From: Bacillus ndiopicus
Lineage (GTDB): Bacteria; Bacillota; Bacilli; Bacillales_A; Planococcaceae
Direction: 5' to 3'
Assembly: GCF_000612805.1 (NCBI RefSeq)
Contig: NZ_HG964406.1
Coordinates: 1-64,000 of the forward strand
Length of the DNA stretch: 64,000 nucleotides
Below are positions 45,252-53,088 of this stretch, in pieces (positions within the stretch are counted from its first letter, which is position 1; the number at the start of each line of letters is the position of its first letter). A model generated the notes under the pieces. It was given only the letters and a program-made list of their open reading frames with translations. It had not been told where the DNA came from and searched no databases. A program made the position numbers and the translations under genes.

Positions 45252-45389
45252 TTGACTATCTACAATCATTCAAGGACTGCATTTTTGGCTCAAAAACCTA
45301 TGGACACTTTTGTTTATCTTTCTTTTTTGATGGGAATTATAATATCTCCTGTTGACCTTATTGATGCACCCTTCATTTGGAGGAGCTAA
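45252..45389 (+). CDS. Possible 45-residue hydrophobic ORF upstream of the kinase-like gene
   Basis: A TTG preceded by AAAGAGGG opens a 45-codon frame whose second half is hydrophobic (FVYLSFLMGIIISPVDLIDA). It stops two bases before the start of the next gene, which would give translational coupling. There is no family match I know. It may be a leader peptide, a gene remnant or chance. Confidence 0.25.
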   Translation: MTIYNHSRTAFLAQKPMDTFVYLSFLMGIIISPVDLIDAPFIWRS

Positions 45390-45390
45390 T

Positions 45391-46005
45391 TTGAAAAACA
45401 AACATTCATTATACAATTTAAAGGATTCTGTTCAATCTATTGTACTTACTATTAACCAACGCCTGACAGACTGTAATCGCCCTTTGGTGGTGTCGTTTGA
45501 TGGCGGAAGTGGTTCAGGTAAATCGACTTTGGCATCTGAGGTAGCTTCATCTTTAGGGGCAACAATTATTCACTGCGATGATTTCTTCGCAATTGAAATA
45601 CCTGACCATGAATGGGATATCTACTCAGTTGAAAAAAAGTGTCGTCTATGTATTAACTGGGCAAGGGTGCGCGATGAAGCATTGCTTCCTTTACTTGCAG
45701 GCGAAAAAGCAGAATACCATCCTTTTTCTTTTTCGACTATGAACGGTTTATCATCTGACATTGTGGTGAAGGAACCATCAGAAATAATCATTCTTGATGG
45801 AATATACAGCTCACATTGGTTATCCGATTTGATTAATCTTACTATTTTAGTGGATGTCGCTCCTCATATTCGACATAAGAGGCATAATCTTAGAGAAGGC
45901 ACTGAAGATATAGATTGGCATCTGCGCTGGGATTCAGTAGAGGACTATTATTTTTCTGTTTTGCGTTCTCCCGATTCATTTGATTTAGTAGTTGTGAATG
46001 AATGA
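45391..46005 (+). CDS. Uridine-kinase-like P-loop protein
   Basis: This 204-residue cytoplasmic protein has a Walker A motif DGGSGSGKSTLA (about 36-47), the metal and base region IIHCDDFFAIEIPDHEWD and ILDGIYSS as a Walker B-like strand, then the LID-like RHKRHNLREGTED. It belongs to the uridine kinase/phosphoribulokinase group; the phosphate acceptor is unknown. The TTG at 45391 is chosen because GGAGGAGC lies six bases upstream; a 13-residue longer frame is not supported. Confidence 0.75.
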   Translation: MKNKHSLYNLKDSVQSIVLTINQRLTDCNRPLVVSFDGGSGSGKSTLASEVASSLGATIIHCDDFFAIEIPDHEWDIYSVEKKCRLCINWARVRDEALLPLLAGEKAEYHPFSFSTMNGLSSDIVVKEPSEIIILDGIYSSHWLSDLINLTILVDVAPHIRHKRHNLREGTEDIDWHLRWDSVEDYYFSVLRSPDSFDLVVVNE

Positions 46006-46046
46006 TAGGTTAATATTCAGTTAACAGGCACTTTGATTTAATAACG

Positions 46047-46096
46047 AAAGGACTTGCATGTATGAGTGATTCTCATAATATGCAAGTCCTTTTGTT
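46047..46096 (+). terminator. Terminator of the uridine-kinase-like gene
   Basis: AAAGGACTTGCAT and ATGCAAGTCCTTT, perfect 13-base arms, enclose a 20-base loop with its own small ATGAG/CTCAT stem, then TGTT. Confidence 0.8.
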
Positions 46097-46153
46097 ATGT
46101 TTTTGCAACACACAAATTAAAAAGGCATGGTATTCACAACCCTACTTTATTCA

Positions 46154-46525
46154 TCAATCACAAACCTCAGGCGTACCTTCACGTGTAGCAGCTTTGAAGC
46201 TTGTGCCACAGCCACATGATGCAAGGGCATTTGGATTGTCGATGGTGAAGCCGCCACCCATTAGGGATTGTTTAAAATCGATTTTTGTCCCTTGTAAAAT
46301 GCCTGCATCCTCTTTTGATACGATAATTTGTAAGCCATATTGCTCATCTATAAAATCGTCCTCATGTCGTTCTGTATCGAAAGCCATTCCGTATGAAAGA
46401 CCGCTACATCCGCCGCCTTTAACCGCGACGCGTAAATAAGAGCCCTCTTCTTCGTTATGCGTCATCATTTCCTTCACTTGAAACGCCGCTGCCTCTGTTA
46501 ATTCAATTACTTGCTTTGTAGTCAT
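46154..46525 (-). CDS. erpA: A-type Fe-S cluster carrier (IscA/ErpA family, YutM)
   Basis: This 123-residue protein carries the three conserved cysteines of A-type carriers, in GGGCSGLSYG and ASCGCGTSF, which hold or transfer Fe-S clusters to apoproteins. B. subtilis YutM is the match by size and neighbourhood. The ATG at 46525 is preferred (AAGGTG six bases upstream); a three-residue GTG extension is less likely. The NifU-type YutI is encoded 2.7 kb away on the same strand. Confidence 0.9.
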   Translation of the reverse strand: MTTKQVIELTEAAAFQVKEMMTHNEEEGSYLRVAVKGGGCSGLSYGMAFDTERHEDDFIDEQYGLQIIVSKEDAGILQGTKIDFKQSLMGGGFTIDNPNALASCGCGTSFKAATREGTPEVCD

Positions 46526-46675
46526 CACAGTCACCTTCTTTCTTATCTTCTATCATATCAAGACAGCTTTACTCATGCCAACAAAACTGTCTTTCTTTTG
46601 ACTTATTCAATACTTTTTTCTTATATAAAAGTGTTATAATAATACTATGTATATAATGAAGGGCGGGAATTTTTG

Positions 46676-47362
46676 ATGGAAATATCAGCTTTTTACGAAA
46701 AAAAGATAGATTGTTTGCACTGCAAAAAAAGTTTTCCTACTTTTAAAATTCGAACAAAATTTATTAAAGTAAAATCAACAGGATCGGACTTTCAGCCTAT
46801 TTATGAAGAAGGTAACGTTAATGCGTTATATTACAATGTTTTTGTTTGTGAGCATTGCGGCTTTTCATTCACGGAGGAATTTTCAAAATATTTTGCACCT
46901 GGTGTCAATGAGCAAATTAATGAGCAGATTTCGCGTAAATGGGTAAAACATTCATTTCATGGTGAACGTACGGTATTCCAAGCAATTCATGCATATAAAC
47001 TTGCCTGGCTCTGCTCGACAATCAAAAAAGAACGTTTCGTCACAATCGCAGGATTAACACTGCGTTTGGCTTGGCTATATCGTTCATTAAACAATAAAGA
47101 GCAAGAGGAGCGCTTTTTACAAATAGCCCGTGATCAATATATGGAGTCCTATTCAACTGAGGATTATGCAAATACGCAAATGTCTGATGTAAGAATTATG
47201 TATATGATTGCTGAGCTTTCACGTCGAATTGGTGATACTGAAATGGCAACGCGCTTCTTTTCCAAGGTTATTGAAAGCCAACGTGTAGGTGGGGAAGCAA
47301 GGCTTGTTGAAATGGCGAAGGAGCAATGGGAAATTATTCGCGAAGAACGTGTAAATCAATAA
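46676..47362 (+). CDS. DUF2225 family protein
   Basis: This 228-residue cytoplasmic protein begins with two zinc-ribbon-like CxxC pairs (CLHC and CEHC, about 14-17 and 59-62) followed by a helical, TPR-like domain (about 95-225). This matches the DUF2225 family, whose function is unknown to me. GGCGGG lies upstream; ATG at 46676 is chosen, but a TTG one codon earlier is also possible. A shared terminator follows. Confidence 0.82.
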   Translation: MEISAFYEKKIDCLHCKKSFPTFKIRTKFIKVKSTGSDFQPIYEEGNVNALYYNVFVCEHCGFSFTEEFSKYFAPGVNEQINEQISRKWVKHSFHGERTVFQAIHAYKLAWLCSTIKKERFVTIAGLTLRLAWLYRSLNNKEQEERFLQIARDQYMESYSTEDYANTQMSDVRIMYMIAELSRRIGDTEMATRFFSKVIESQRVGGEARLVEMAKEQWEIIREERVNQ

Positions 47363-47383
47363 AACAAAGCTTTATGTTAGATA

Positions 47384-47416
47384 AAAAAATGGGCTATTAG
47401 ATTAGCCCATTTTTTT
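47384..47416. terminator. Bidirectional terminator between the DUF2225 gene and the second NSS gene
   Basis: AAAAAATGGGCTA and TAGCCCATTTTTT flank six bases, ending both convergent genes. Confidence 0.93.
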
Positions 47417-47425
47417 ATTCTCAAA

Positions 47426-48778
47426 CTAAAATTTCAATATACCAATTGCATCTAAAAAGACAATAATAATGGCTATTGGCGCTACATATTTAATTGCTAT
47501 TAACCATGCTGCAAATAGTTTTTTTGCATAGCTTGCCCCATCGCTAATTTCTTCTAATAATACCTTCCGAGGAATTTTAAAGCCTGCGAAAATGGCAATT
47601 AGAAACGCTCCTAGTGGCATTAAAATATTGGATACGAGGTAATCTGCCGCATCAAATATTATTTTACCAGAAATCGTGAAATCGCTTAGTACACCATAAG
47701 ATAGCGCAGAAGGAATGCCTACGATAAATATAAGAATTCCTGTAATCCATGTCGCACTTTTTCGTTTTGTACGATCTTGCTTCGTTACTGCTGCCACAAT
47801 GATTTCTAACATCGAAAATGCAGAAGTTAATGTAGCAAATAAGAAGAGAATTAAGAATACAAATAAGAAAAATGTCCCAAAAGGCATTTGATTAAATACT
47901 GCTGGTAACACGACGAATAATAAACCAGGTCCCGCGGTCGGCTCAAATCCAAATGAGAATACTGCTGGGAAAATTGCAAGTCCCGCTAAAAGTGAAATGA
48001 ATAAATTCATCATCACAATCATAAATGCAGATTTCGGCAAATCTTCATTCTTCGATAGGTAAGAGCTATAAGTTACCATTACAGATACCCCAACACTAAT
48101 TGAGAAAAACGACTGCCCTAATGCAAATAAAATTGTTTTTGAGCTCATATTTGAAAAGTCAGGATATAAGAAAAAGTGTAGCCCTTCTCCAACACCGTCT
48201 AATGTTAAAGAACGGATAATTAAAATAATGAAGGAAATAAATAATGCGGGCATCATAATTTTTCCTGCACGTTCAATCCCTTGCTGAACCCCTTTTGCTA
48301 CAACGAAAATCGTAATTGCCATAAAAATGAATTGGAATAAAATCGCATATGTAGGATTAGCAATGAAATCATTAAATAATGGCCCGTATGCACTTTCTGA
48401 AAGGCCAGATAAATTTCCACCCACTGTTTGAACCATATAAAGAATAATCCAACCACCAACGACACTATAAAACGATAACAAAATAAAGCATGTAATCATG
48501 CCAAGTATTCCAACAAAATGCCACTTAGAATTAGGGGCAAATGTTAAATAAGCTGACACAGCATCTTTTTGCGAGCCACGGCCAATAACAAACTCTGCAA
48601 GTAAGATTGGCAAGCCAACGAAAAGTGTAAAAATTAAAAAGATGAGGAAGAATGCACCCCCACCAGAAACTCCAGCGATATAAGGAAATTTCCAAATAGC
48701 TCCTAGCCCGATGGCAGAGCCTGCAGTTGCTAAAATAAATCCTAGCCTTGATGTCCATTGTTCTTGCTGTTGACTCAT
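47426..48778 (-). CDS. Sodium-dependent transporter of the NSS/SNF family (second copy)
   Basis: This 450-residue inner-membrane protein has 11-12 helices and the NSS signature [15 protein letters not shown] (about 20-34). It is a clear paralogue of the protein encoded at 13238-14563, with matching blocks such as [17 protein letters not shown] and [14 protein letters not shown]. It is expected to import an amino acid with sodium. The ATG follows AAAGGAGTTTATTT. Repeat copy C lies immediately upstream and must contain or replace its promoter region. Confidence 0.9.
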   Translation of the reverse strand: MSQQQEQWTSRLGFILATAGSAIGLGAIWKFPYIAGVSGGGAFFLIFLIFTLFVGLPILLAEFVIGRGSQKDAVSAYLTFAPNSKWHFVGILGMITCFILLSFYSVVGGWIILYMVQTVGGNLSGLSESAYGPLFNDFIANPTYAILFQFIFMAITIFVVAKGVQQGIERAGKIMMPALFISFIILIIRSLTLDGVGEGLHFFLYPDFSNMSSKTILFALGQSFFSISVGVSVMVTYSSYLSKNEDLPKSAFMIVMMNLFISLLAGLAIFPAVFSFGFEPTAGPGLLFVVLPAVFNQMPFGTFFLFVFLILFLFATLTSAFSMLEIIVAAVTKQDRTKRKSATWITGILIFIVGIPSALSYGVLSDFTISGKIIFDAADYLVSNILMPLGAFLIAIFAGFKIPRKVLLEEISDGASYAKKLFAAWLIAIKYVAPIAIIIVFLDAIGILKF

Positions 48779-48796
48779 AAATAAACTCCTTTGTAG

Positions 48797-49185
48797 ATCA
48801 ATTACGCCTTGGCTAACTCTAGTCCAGATTTTTTTCGAGCTGAGTGGAAGTTAACCTAAAACAGTCACGTCGTATGACAACGATTAACTGACCTGCATCG
48901 TGCAGGCCTCTCTTCAAAAATCCGTGACATCCGCCAGGGCGTTTGGGCCAACGTGATGTTGGTCACTCAGTCGTTGCCACAAGGATGTGGCGCATTTAGA
49001 CTGAGTTCCTCTATTTTCAGTGCGTGTTTGTAAGCTCACTGAACCACAGAAAACAAAATATAGCATTCATCTCACCACCTGTAAAGGTGGGAGTTTTCTG
49101 TATCTGACACTTCTCTTTCGTTACAAAAGACATTTGCTCCAGCGGTCACTCGTCGCAATAATGATTTACTGAATCAAGATAAAAA
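48797..49185 (+). repeat. Dispersed repeat element, copy C (most complete, about 390 bp)
   Basis: It starts ATCAATTACGCCTTGGCTAA, then AGTCCAGA with a T run and CGAGC, GACATCCGCCAGGGCGTTTG, CCAACGTGATGTTGG, a nested hairpin (48965-49006), the variable hairpin (49016-49043), CCACCTGTAAAGGTGG, and the 3' module with CACTCGTCGCA, ending CTGAATCAAGATAAAA. No reading frame is visible. It occupies nearly all of the 496-base gap between the yutI terminator and the NSS gene. Confidence 0.88.
48965..49006. repeat. Nested hairpin inside repeat copy C
   Basis: The outer stem ACTCAGTC/GACTGAGT encloses GCCACA-AGGA-TGTGGC. Copy D keeps the inner stem with one G-U change and the outer stem with one mismatch. 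Confidence 0.8.
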
Positions 49186-49216
49186 AGATACTTATCCATT
49201 ATACACGAAATCAAAA

Positions 49217-49264
49217 TAAAAAAAGTGGAATTGAAAAACAATTTGCTTTCCAACTCCACTTTTC
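49217..49264 (-). terminator. Terminator of yutI
   Basis: AAAAAGTGGAATTG and CAACTCCACTTTT form an interrupted stem around an A/T-rich loop just after the minus-strand stop codon. Confidence 0.75.
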
Positions 49265-49274
49265 ATTTCTTATA

Positions 49275-49511
49275 TTAGAATACTTGCTCTACTTCAATAA
49301 TGCCTGGTACTTCTTCTAATAATGCTCGCTCAATACCAGCTTTTAATGTAATCGTAGAACTTGGGCAACTACCGCATGCACCTAGTAAACGTAATTTTAC
49401 AATACCTTCTTCAACATCTACTAATTCGCAATCCCCACCGTCACGTAATAAGAACGGACGTAATTTATCTAAAACTTCCTGTACTTGTTCGCGTTGTTCT
49501 AATTCTGTCAT
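49275..49511 (-). CDS. yutI: NifU-like Fe-S scaffold protein (YutI)
   Basis: This 78-residue protein corresponds to the C-terminal NifU domain, with the conserved cluster-binding pair in GACGSCPSS (about 46-54). It acts as a scaffold or carrier in Fe-S cluster assembly. The ATG follows GAAAGGAGTCGAG. It is divergent from yuzD across 84 bases, the same order as in B. subtilis. Confidence 0.92.
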   Translation of the reverse strand: MTELEQREQVQEVLDKLRPFLLRDGGDCELVDVEEGIVKLRLLGACGSCPSSTITLKAGIERALLEEVPGIIEVEQVF

Positions 49512-49595
49512 TTTTCTCGACTCCTTTCATTAAAATTATTATAATGTGAAGGAGAGAAAAAAGCCAATATTGTATTACGAAAGGTTGGATTTTAT

Positions 49596-49922
49596 ATGAC
49601 AGCATCTAAAGCAGTAATCGAAATTTACGGCGCAGACATTATTTGTGCGAGCTGTGTCAATGCCCCTTCATCCAAAGACACATATGAATGGCTACAAGCA
49701 GCTATTGATCGTAAATATCCAAATCAACCATTCTCAATTCGCTATGTTGATATTGAAGGAAATTTAAGTGATGAGCGCGATATCGATTATGCAAACCGTA
49801 TTCAAGAGGATGAATTTTTCTATCCGCTCGTTTTAATTAATGATGAAGTTATCGGTGAAGGCTATATTCAAATTAAGCCTGTTTACGCAGCGCTTGAAAA
49901 ATTAGGCTATAAGCCAGAATAA
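49596..49922 (+). CDS. yuzD: YuzD family protein (DUF1462, thioredoxin-like)
   Basis: This 108-residue protein has a thioredoxin-like fold by family, beginning with an IEIYGADIICASCVNAPSSK stretch holding a CxxC (CASC) that may be redox-active or bind metal. Function is not established to my knowledge. The ATG follows CGAAAGGTTGG. A strong terminator follows the stop codon. Confidence 0.85.
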   Translation: MTASKAVIEIYGADIICASCVNAPSSKDTYEWLQAAIDRKYPNQPFSIRYVDIEGNLSDERDIDYANRIQEDEFFYPLVLINDEVIGEGYIQIKPVYAALEKLGYKPE

Positions 49923-49924
49923 GC

Positions 49925-49971
49925 AAAAGGGCTATTTGGAAGCATAGTTACTTCTAAATAGCCCTTTTTTT
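49925..49971 (+). terminator. Terminator of yuzD
   Basis: AAAGGGCTATTTGGAAG pairs with CTTCTAAATAGCCCTTT (one base bulged) around a seven-base loop, followed by a T run. Confidence 0.9.
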
Positions 49972-50028
49972 CTTATTTTAAATTTTCAAAGAAGACACTT
50001 GTTTATTTCTAACTATCAGGAAAATACC

Positions 50029-50058
50029 GTAACGAGTAATGGCAGGAGCATGCTTTCC
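50029..50058 (-). repeat. Isolated 3' module of the repeat family
   Basis: On the minus strand GAAAGCATGCTCCTGCCATT then ACTCGTTACGG matches the 3' module of copy D (AAAGCATTGCTCCTGCGGTT, ACTCGTTGC) with few changes. It sits ten bases after the yutJ stop codon. Confidence 0.55.
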
Positions 50059-50067
50059 TAATAGCCC

Positions 50068-51135
50068 TTAATTGTTTTGACGTTTGTACATCCAAAGCAA
50101 GCCCGATTTCATTAAACGTGCTATACGTCCTGTTACTGTTGTATCTGCTAAGTGTACGAATCCTTGCTTCTTACCTAATGCGCCCATAAAGCCTTTTAGC
50201 TTAATTTCTGGCATCGTTTCTGGTAATGGTTCGTTGTTCCAGCGATGGCGCAATACTTTTACAATGCGCTCCCCTTGCTCTTCAGCAAGCTGTGCTGTTG
50301 GTGGTAAATCAGATGAAGCACAGTCTCCAACAACAAAAACATGCTCATCATTCTGTAATGTGAAATATTTTGTTACGATAGGACGTCCGAATTTATCCTT
50401 CTCCACTTCCATGTCTCGTACAATTTTCACTGGCTGAACACCTGCTGTCCATACAACAGCGTCGACTTCAATTACTTGATCATGGTTGTAAATTCGATTT
50501 TCTTCAACCTTTGTAATATTGGATTCTGCAATAACTTCAACATCATGTTTAATAAACCACGATTTTACATAATTGCTTAGCTTTTCAGGGAAATCGCGTA
50601 AAATACGTGTTGAACGGTCGAATAATTTAATATTTAAATCTGCACGGCTTTCTCGTAGCTCACTTGCCATCTCAATACCAGATAAGCCTGCACCTACGAT
50701 AGCTACTGTTGAGCCTGGTGGTAAACCGCAAAGCTTTTCAAATGTAGTTCGTGATTTTGCGATTGTTTGGATACTAAATGTATTTTCCTCAGCACCTGGC
50801 ACCCCGTGATATTTATCTTCACAGCCTAGACCAATTACTAAATCATCATATTTTACTTCTTGATCGCCCTCTAAGTAGATTGTTTTATCTTCACGATCAA
50901 TGCGGATTACTTCACCAAAAATTGTTTTTAAGCGTGGGTGCTCTGGAAAGGCAACACGAATCTCTTTGTCTGTCGAAGTACCAGCAGCAAGAGCATAAAA
51001 TTCTGTTTTTAAGCTGTGGAATGATGTGCGGTCAATTAAAATAATTTCAGTATCTTGTGGTAAATTGTTCGGTAATAAGCGTAGCAATATACGCATATTT
51101 CCGTATCCCCCACCTAATAGCACTAATTTTTTCAT
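50068..51135 (-). CDS. yutJ: NADH dehydrogenase-like flavoprotein (YutJ, NDH-2-like)
   Basis: This 355-residue flavoprotein of the NDH-2/pyridine nucleotide-disulfide oxidoreductase group has an FAD motif LLGGGYGNMR at the start, the NADH motif IVGAGLSGIEMASEL (about 149-163) and VVGDCASSDLPPTAQLAEEQG. It is shorter than YumB and lacks a clear C-terminal membrane anchor. It probably oxidises NADH for the quinone pool. The ATG follows AAAGGAGCTC. Two Rex-like operators in the 177-base region to yuzB suggest repression when NADH is low. Confidence 0.88.
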   Translation of the reverse strand: MKKLVLLGGGYGNMRILLRLLPNNLPQDTEIILIDRTSFHSLKTEFYALAAGTSTDKEIRVAFPEHPRLKTIFGEVIRIDREDKTIYLEGDQEVKYDDLVIGLGCEDKYHGVPGAEENTFSIQTIAKSRTTFEKLCGLPPGSTVAIVGAGLSGIEMASELRESRADLNIKLFDRSTRILRDFPEKLSNYVKSWFIKHDVEVIAESNITKVEENRIYNHDQVIEVDAVVWTAGVQPVKIVRDMEVEKDKFGRPIVTKYFTLQNDEHVFVVGDCASSDLPPTAQLAEEQGERIVKVLRHRWNNEPLPETMPEIKLKGFMGALGKKQGFVHLADTTVTGRIARLMKSGLLWMYKRQNN

Positions 51136-51200
51136 ATGATGAGCTCCTTTTGTTTATTATCTTTTGTACGAGATTAACTATTCATTATGAGTATAGCTCA

Positions 51201-51252
51201 TTGTGATATGTTTCACAATATGTTCTGAAGCATTTTGTGAAATATTTCACAA
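51201..51252. promoter_or_regulatory. Two Rex-type operators between yutJ and yuzB
   Basis: TTGTGATATGTTTCACAA (51201-51218) and TTGTGAAATATTTCACAA (51235-51252) are palindromes whose centres lie 34 bases apart. The second is identical to the usual Rex operator form TTGTGAA-N4-TTCACAA. Rex is the NADH/NAD+-sensing repressor of Gram-positive bacteria, known to control ndh in B. subtilis. Confidence 0.75.
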
Positions 51253-51312
51253 AATATGTTGTTTGACGTAATAGCTAAAAAAAAGTAGCATACAATTGTG
51301 AGGTGACTTGTA

Positions 51313-51549
51313 GTGAATCCAATGGTTGAATTTTGTATTAGCAATTTAGCAAACGGTGCACAGGAAACATATGAAGCACTTGAAAAAGATCCAAATATCG
51401 ATGTTCTTGAATACGGCTGCTTAAGCTTTTGCACAAAATGCTCTGAAAGCTTTTATGCCCTTGTAAATGGGGAGATTGTTGAGGCTGACTCACCTAGTGA
51501 GTTAACGAAAAAAATATACGATTACATTGAGGAAAATCCTCTTTGGTAA
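51313..51549 (+). CDS. yuzB: YuzB family protein (DUF1450)
   Basis: This 78-residue protein has four cysteines, including the CLSFCTKC cluster (about 37-44), suggesting metal or redox chemistry. It aligns closely with B. subtilis YuzB in size, with [10 protein letters not shown] and [12 protein letters not shown]. Function is not known to me. GTG start with GAGGTGAC upstream. It is divergent from yutJ and shares the Rex-type region, so both may be Rex-controlled. Confidence 0.88.
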   Translation: MNPMVEFCISNLANGAQETYEALEKDPNIDVLEYGCLSFCTKCSESFYALVNGEIVEADSPSELTKKIYDYIEENPLW

Positions 51550-51554
51550 TATAA

Positions 51555-51597
51555 AACAAGGTTGTTTGGAAAGTTACTCTTTCCAAACAACCTTGTT
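51555..51597. terminator. Bidirectional terminator between yuzB and the MazG-like gene
   Basis: Perfect 19-base arms (AACAAGGTTGTTTGGAAAG and its complement) flank a five-base loop. Confidence 0.92.
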
Positions 51598-51608
51598 CAT
51601 TTAGTAAC

Positions 51609-52124
51609 CTATTTCATTTGCTTTAATACTTCTTCTTTAATAAATGGCTCTGGGCTATAAAAATCTGGGGATTTAATAATTTTTCCATCCTCACGACATT
51701 TTGCATATTTATTGCCGTTTTCATCTGTGAAAAGTTTCGACATGTTTGCCCCTTGCACAATATCAAAGACAGGCTCGATATCAACACCAATTTCTACCGC
51801 TGAACCAAATGAAAAATATAATTGATCGGCTAAAGCATCTGCTTGTGCAATCACTTTCTCTTCCGTAGTTTGTGGAAATTCACCATCTAATGATTTTTCG
51901 TATGCTTTATGAATACCAGCTAAAAAGATTTCAAAGCTCTCTTTAAATTCTTCCTTTGTTGTACAAGATGCTGCAATAAATTCAATAGCCTCTTCCGCTG
52001 TCCAAACGCTACGATTAATCGCTCGTTCACGCTCCATTGGTACAAGCTGCTCTGGTGCTGGATGATTAAACGCGATATGAAAATCACGAACATGATTTTG
52101 TAATTTGTTTGCAAACTGTTTCAT
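51609..52124 (-). CDS. MazG-like / all-alpha NTP pyrophosphohydrolase
   Basis: This 171-residue helical protein has the acidic metal-site pattern of the PRA-PH/MazG superfamily: WTAEEAIEFIAA (about 41-52) and ADALADQLYFSFGSAVEIGVD (about 95-115), then GANMSKLF and a C-terminal KIIKSPDFYSPEP tail seen in DR2231-like pyrophosphohydrolases. It would remove pyrophosphate from abnormal nucleoside triphosphates. ATG 52124 has AGAGGAGTAGAA upstream. Confidence 0.75.
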   Translation of the reverse strand: MKQFANKLQNHVRDFHIAFNHPAPEQLVPMERERAINRSVWTAEEAIEFIAASCTTKEEFKESFEIFLAGIHKAYEKSLDGEFPQTTEEKVIAQADALADQLYFSFGSAVEIGVDIEPVFDIVQGANMSKLFTDENGNKYAKCREDGKIIKSPDFYSPEPFIKEEVLKQMK

Positions 52125-52256
52125 AAAAAATTCTACTCCTCTTTCAATATAGTTTAATCATACACGAACTGTATACAAAGAGAAACCATATATGCCTATT
52201 TGAAATTAGCTTTAGACTCCCCTTCTTCACTTGGAAAAGCATTTAATTAATCTAAC

Positions 52257-52763
52257 TTAAATATACAAAACCATCAAATCCTCATCAAAATACTGACCAT
52301 TAAATTTCAATGCATTCCGTTCCACGCCATAGACCTCAAATCCTAAAGACTTATATAGCGTCTTGGCTGAACTATTTTCAGATACTACCGTTAAATTAAT
52401 TTGTTCCAAGCCATCGCATTTTTTCGCCATATTCACTAAATTAGCCATTAGTAATTTCCCTATACCTTGTCCTCTATATTCTGGTGCTACATACATCCCA
52501 AAAACATTCCCTTTATGGTTTGTTTTAAGATTGCTGTCACGCATAAAAGTAACTACTCCAACTAACGAGTCGCTATCATTAATAGCCCCTAGCACAAATT
52601 TATCCGGACTTGGCCTCAGCCGCTCAGCAATAAATTCTAGCGAAAACTCTACTTCTCTCTCATATGTTGAACCAAATGCTTCAGGATTAATTTTTAATGC
52701 GCTTAACCGTATTTTTTGATACAACTGAGCATTAGATTCATTTAGAACAACAATCTTCATCAT
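52257..52763 (-). CDS. GNAT-family N-acetyltransferase
   Basis: This 168-residue protein shows the GNAT core GMYVAPEYRGQGIGKLLMANL (about 89-109) and NLTVVSENSSAKTLYKSLGFEVYG. PEAFGSTYEREV near residue 32 is typical of the YkwB-like branch. The target is unknown. Two ATG codons in tandem follow AAAAGGGGCGATCAA; the first is used here. Confidence 0.85.
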   Translation of the reverse strand: MMKIVVLNESNAQLYQKIRLSALKINPEAFGSTYEREVEFSLEFIAERLRPSPDKFVLGAINDSDSLVGVVTFMRDSNLKTNHKGNVFGMYVAPEYRGQGIGKLLMANLVNMAKKCDGLEQINLTVVSENSSAKTLYKSLGFEVYGVERNALKFNGQYFDEDLMVLYI

Positions 52764-53040
52764 TTGATCGCCCCTTTTAATGTTTATATTTTATTGTAGT
52801 TACGCACTCTCGGTAATTCAAAGTGCTATTTTTTCCCGAACTAACCTATTCCTTAACCTTTCTGATGCTACATAGCATTTTTCAAAGAACTATTATTGAA
52901 ATACTGCTATAGGAAGAGGTTAACTAAACAGCGTCAACTTCTGCTCATTGAAAAGGAGGTGTATCTTTCAGTACACATTTGCTCCTGCGGTTACTCGTCG
53001 CAGTAGGTACTTGTAAAGATTGCTCCTATCGTAATCACAA
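52764..53040. other. Gap between the acetyltransferase and nrdF, holding an isolated repeat module
   Basis: The gap has no supported gene. It contains the module at 52978-53003 and, just before it, GTGTATCTTTCAGTACAC (52960-52977), an imperfect hairpin. Confidence 0.45.
52978..53003 (+). repeat. Isolated 3' module of the dispersed repeat family
   Basis: TTTGCTCCTGCGGTTACTCG followed by TCGCAG is nearly identical to the 3' module of copy D and close to that of copy C, here without the 5' box. Confidence 0.7.
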
Positions 53041-53041
53041 A

Positions 53042-53074
53042 GGGCATGTCTCAAATGATTTTTAAGACATGCCC
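53042..53074 (-). terminator. Terminator of the nrd operon
   Basis: GGGCATGTCT and AGACATGCCC are perfect arms, followed by a short T run on the minus strand, 14 bases after nrdF. Confidence 0.75.
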
Positions 53075-53088
53075 CTTCCTATAAGTTA

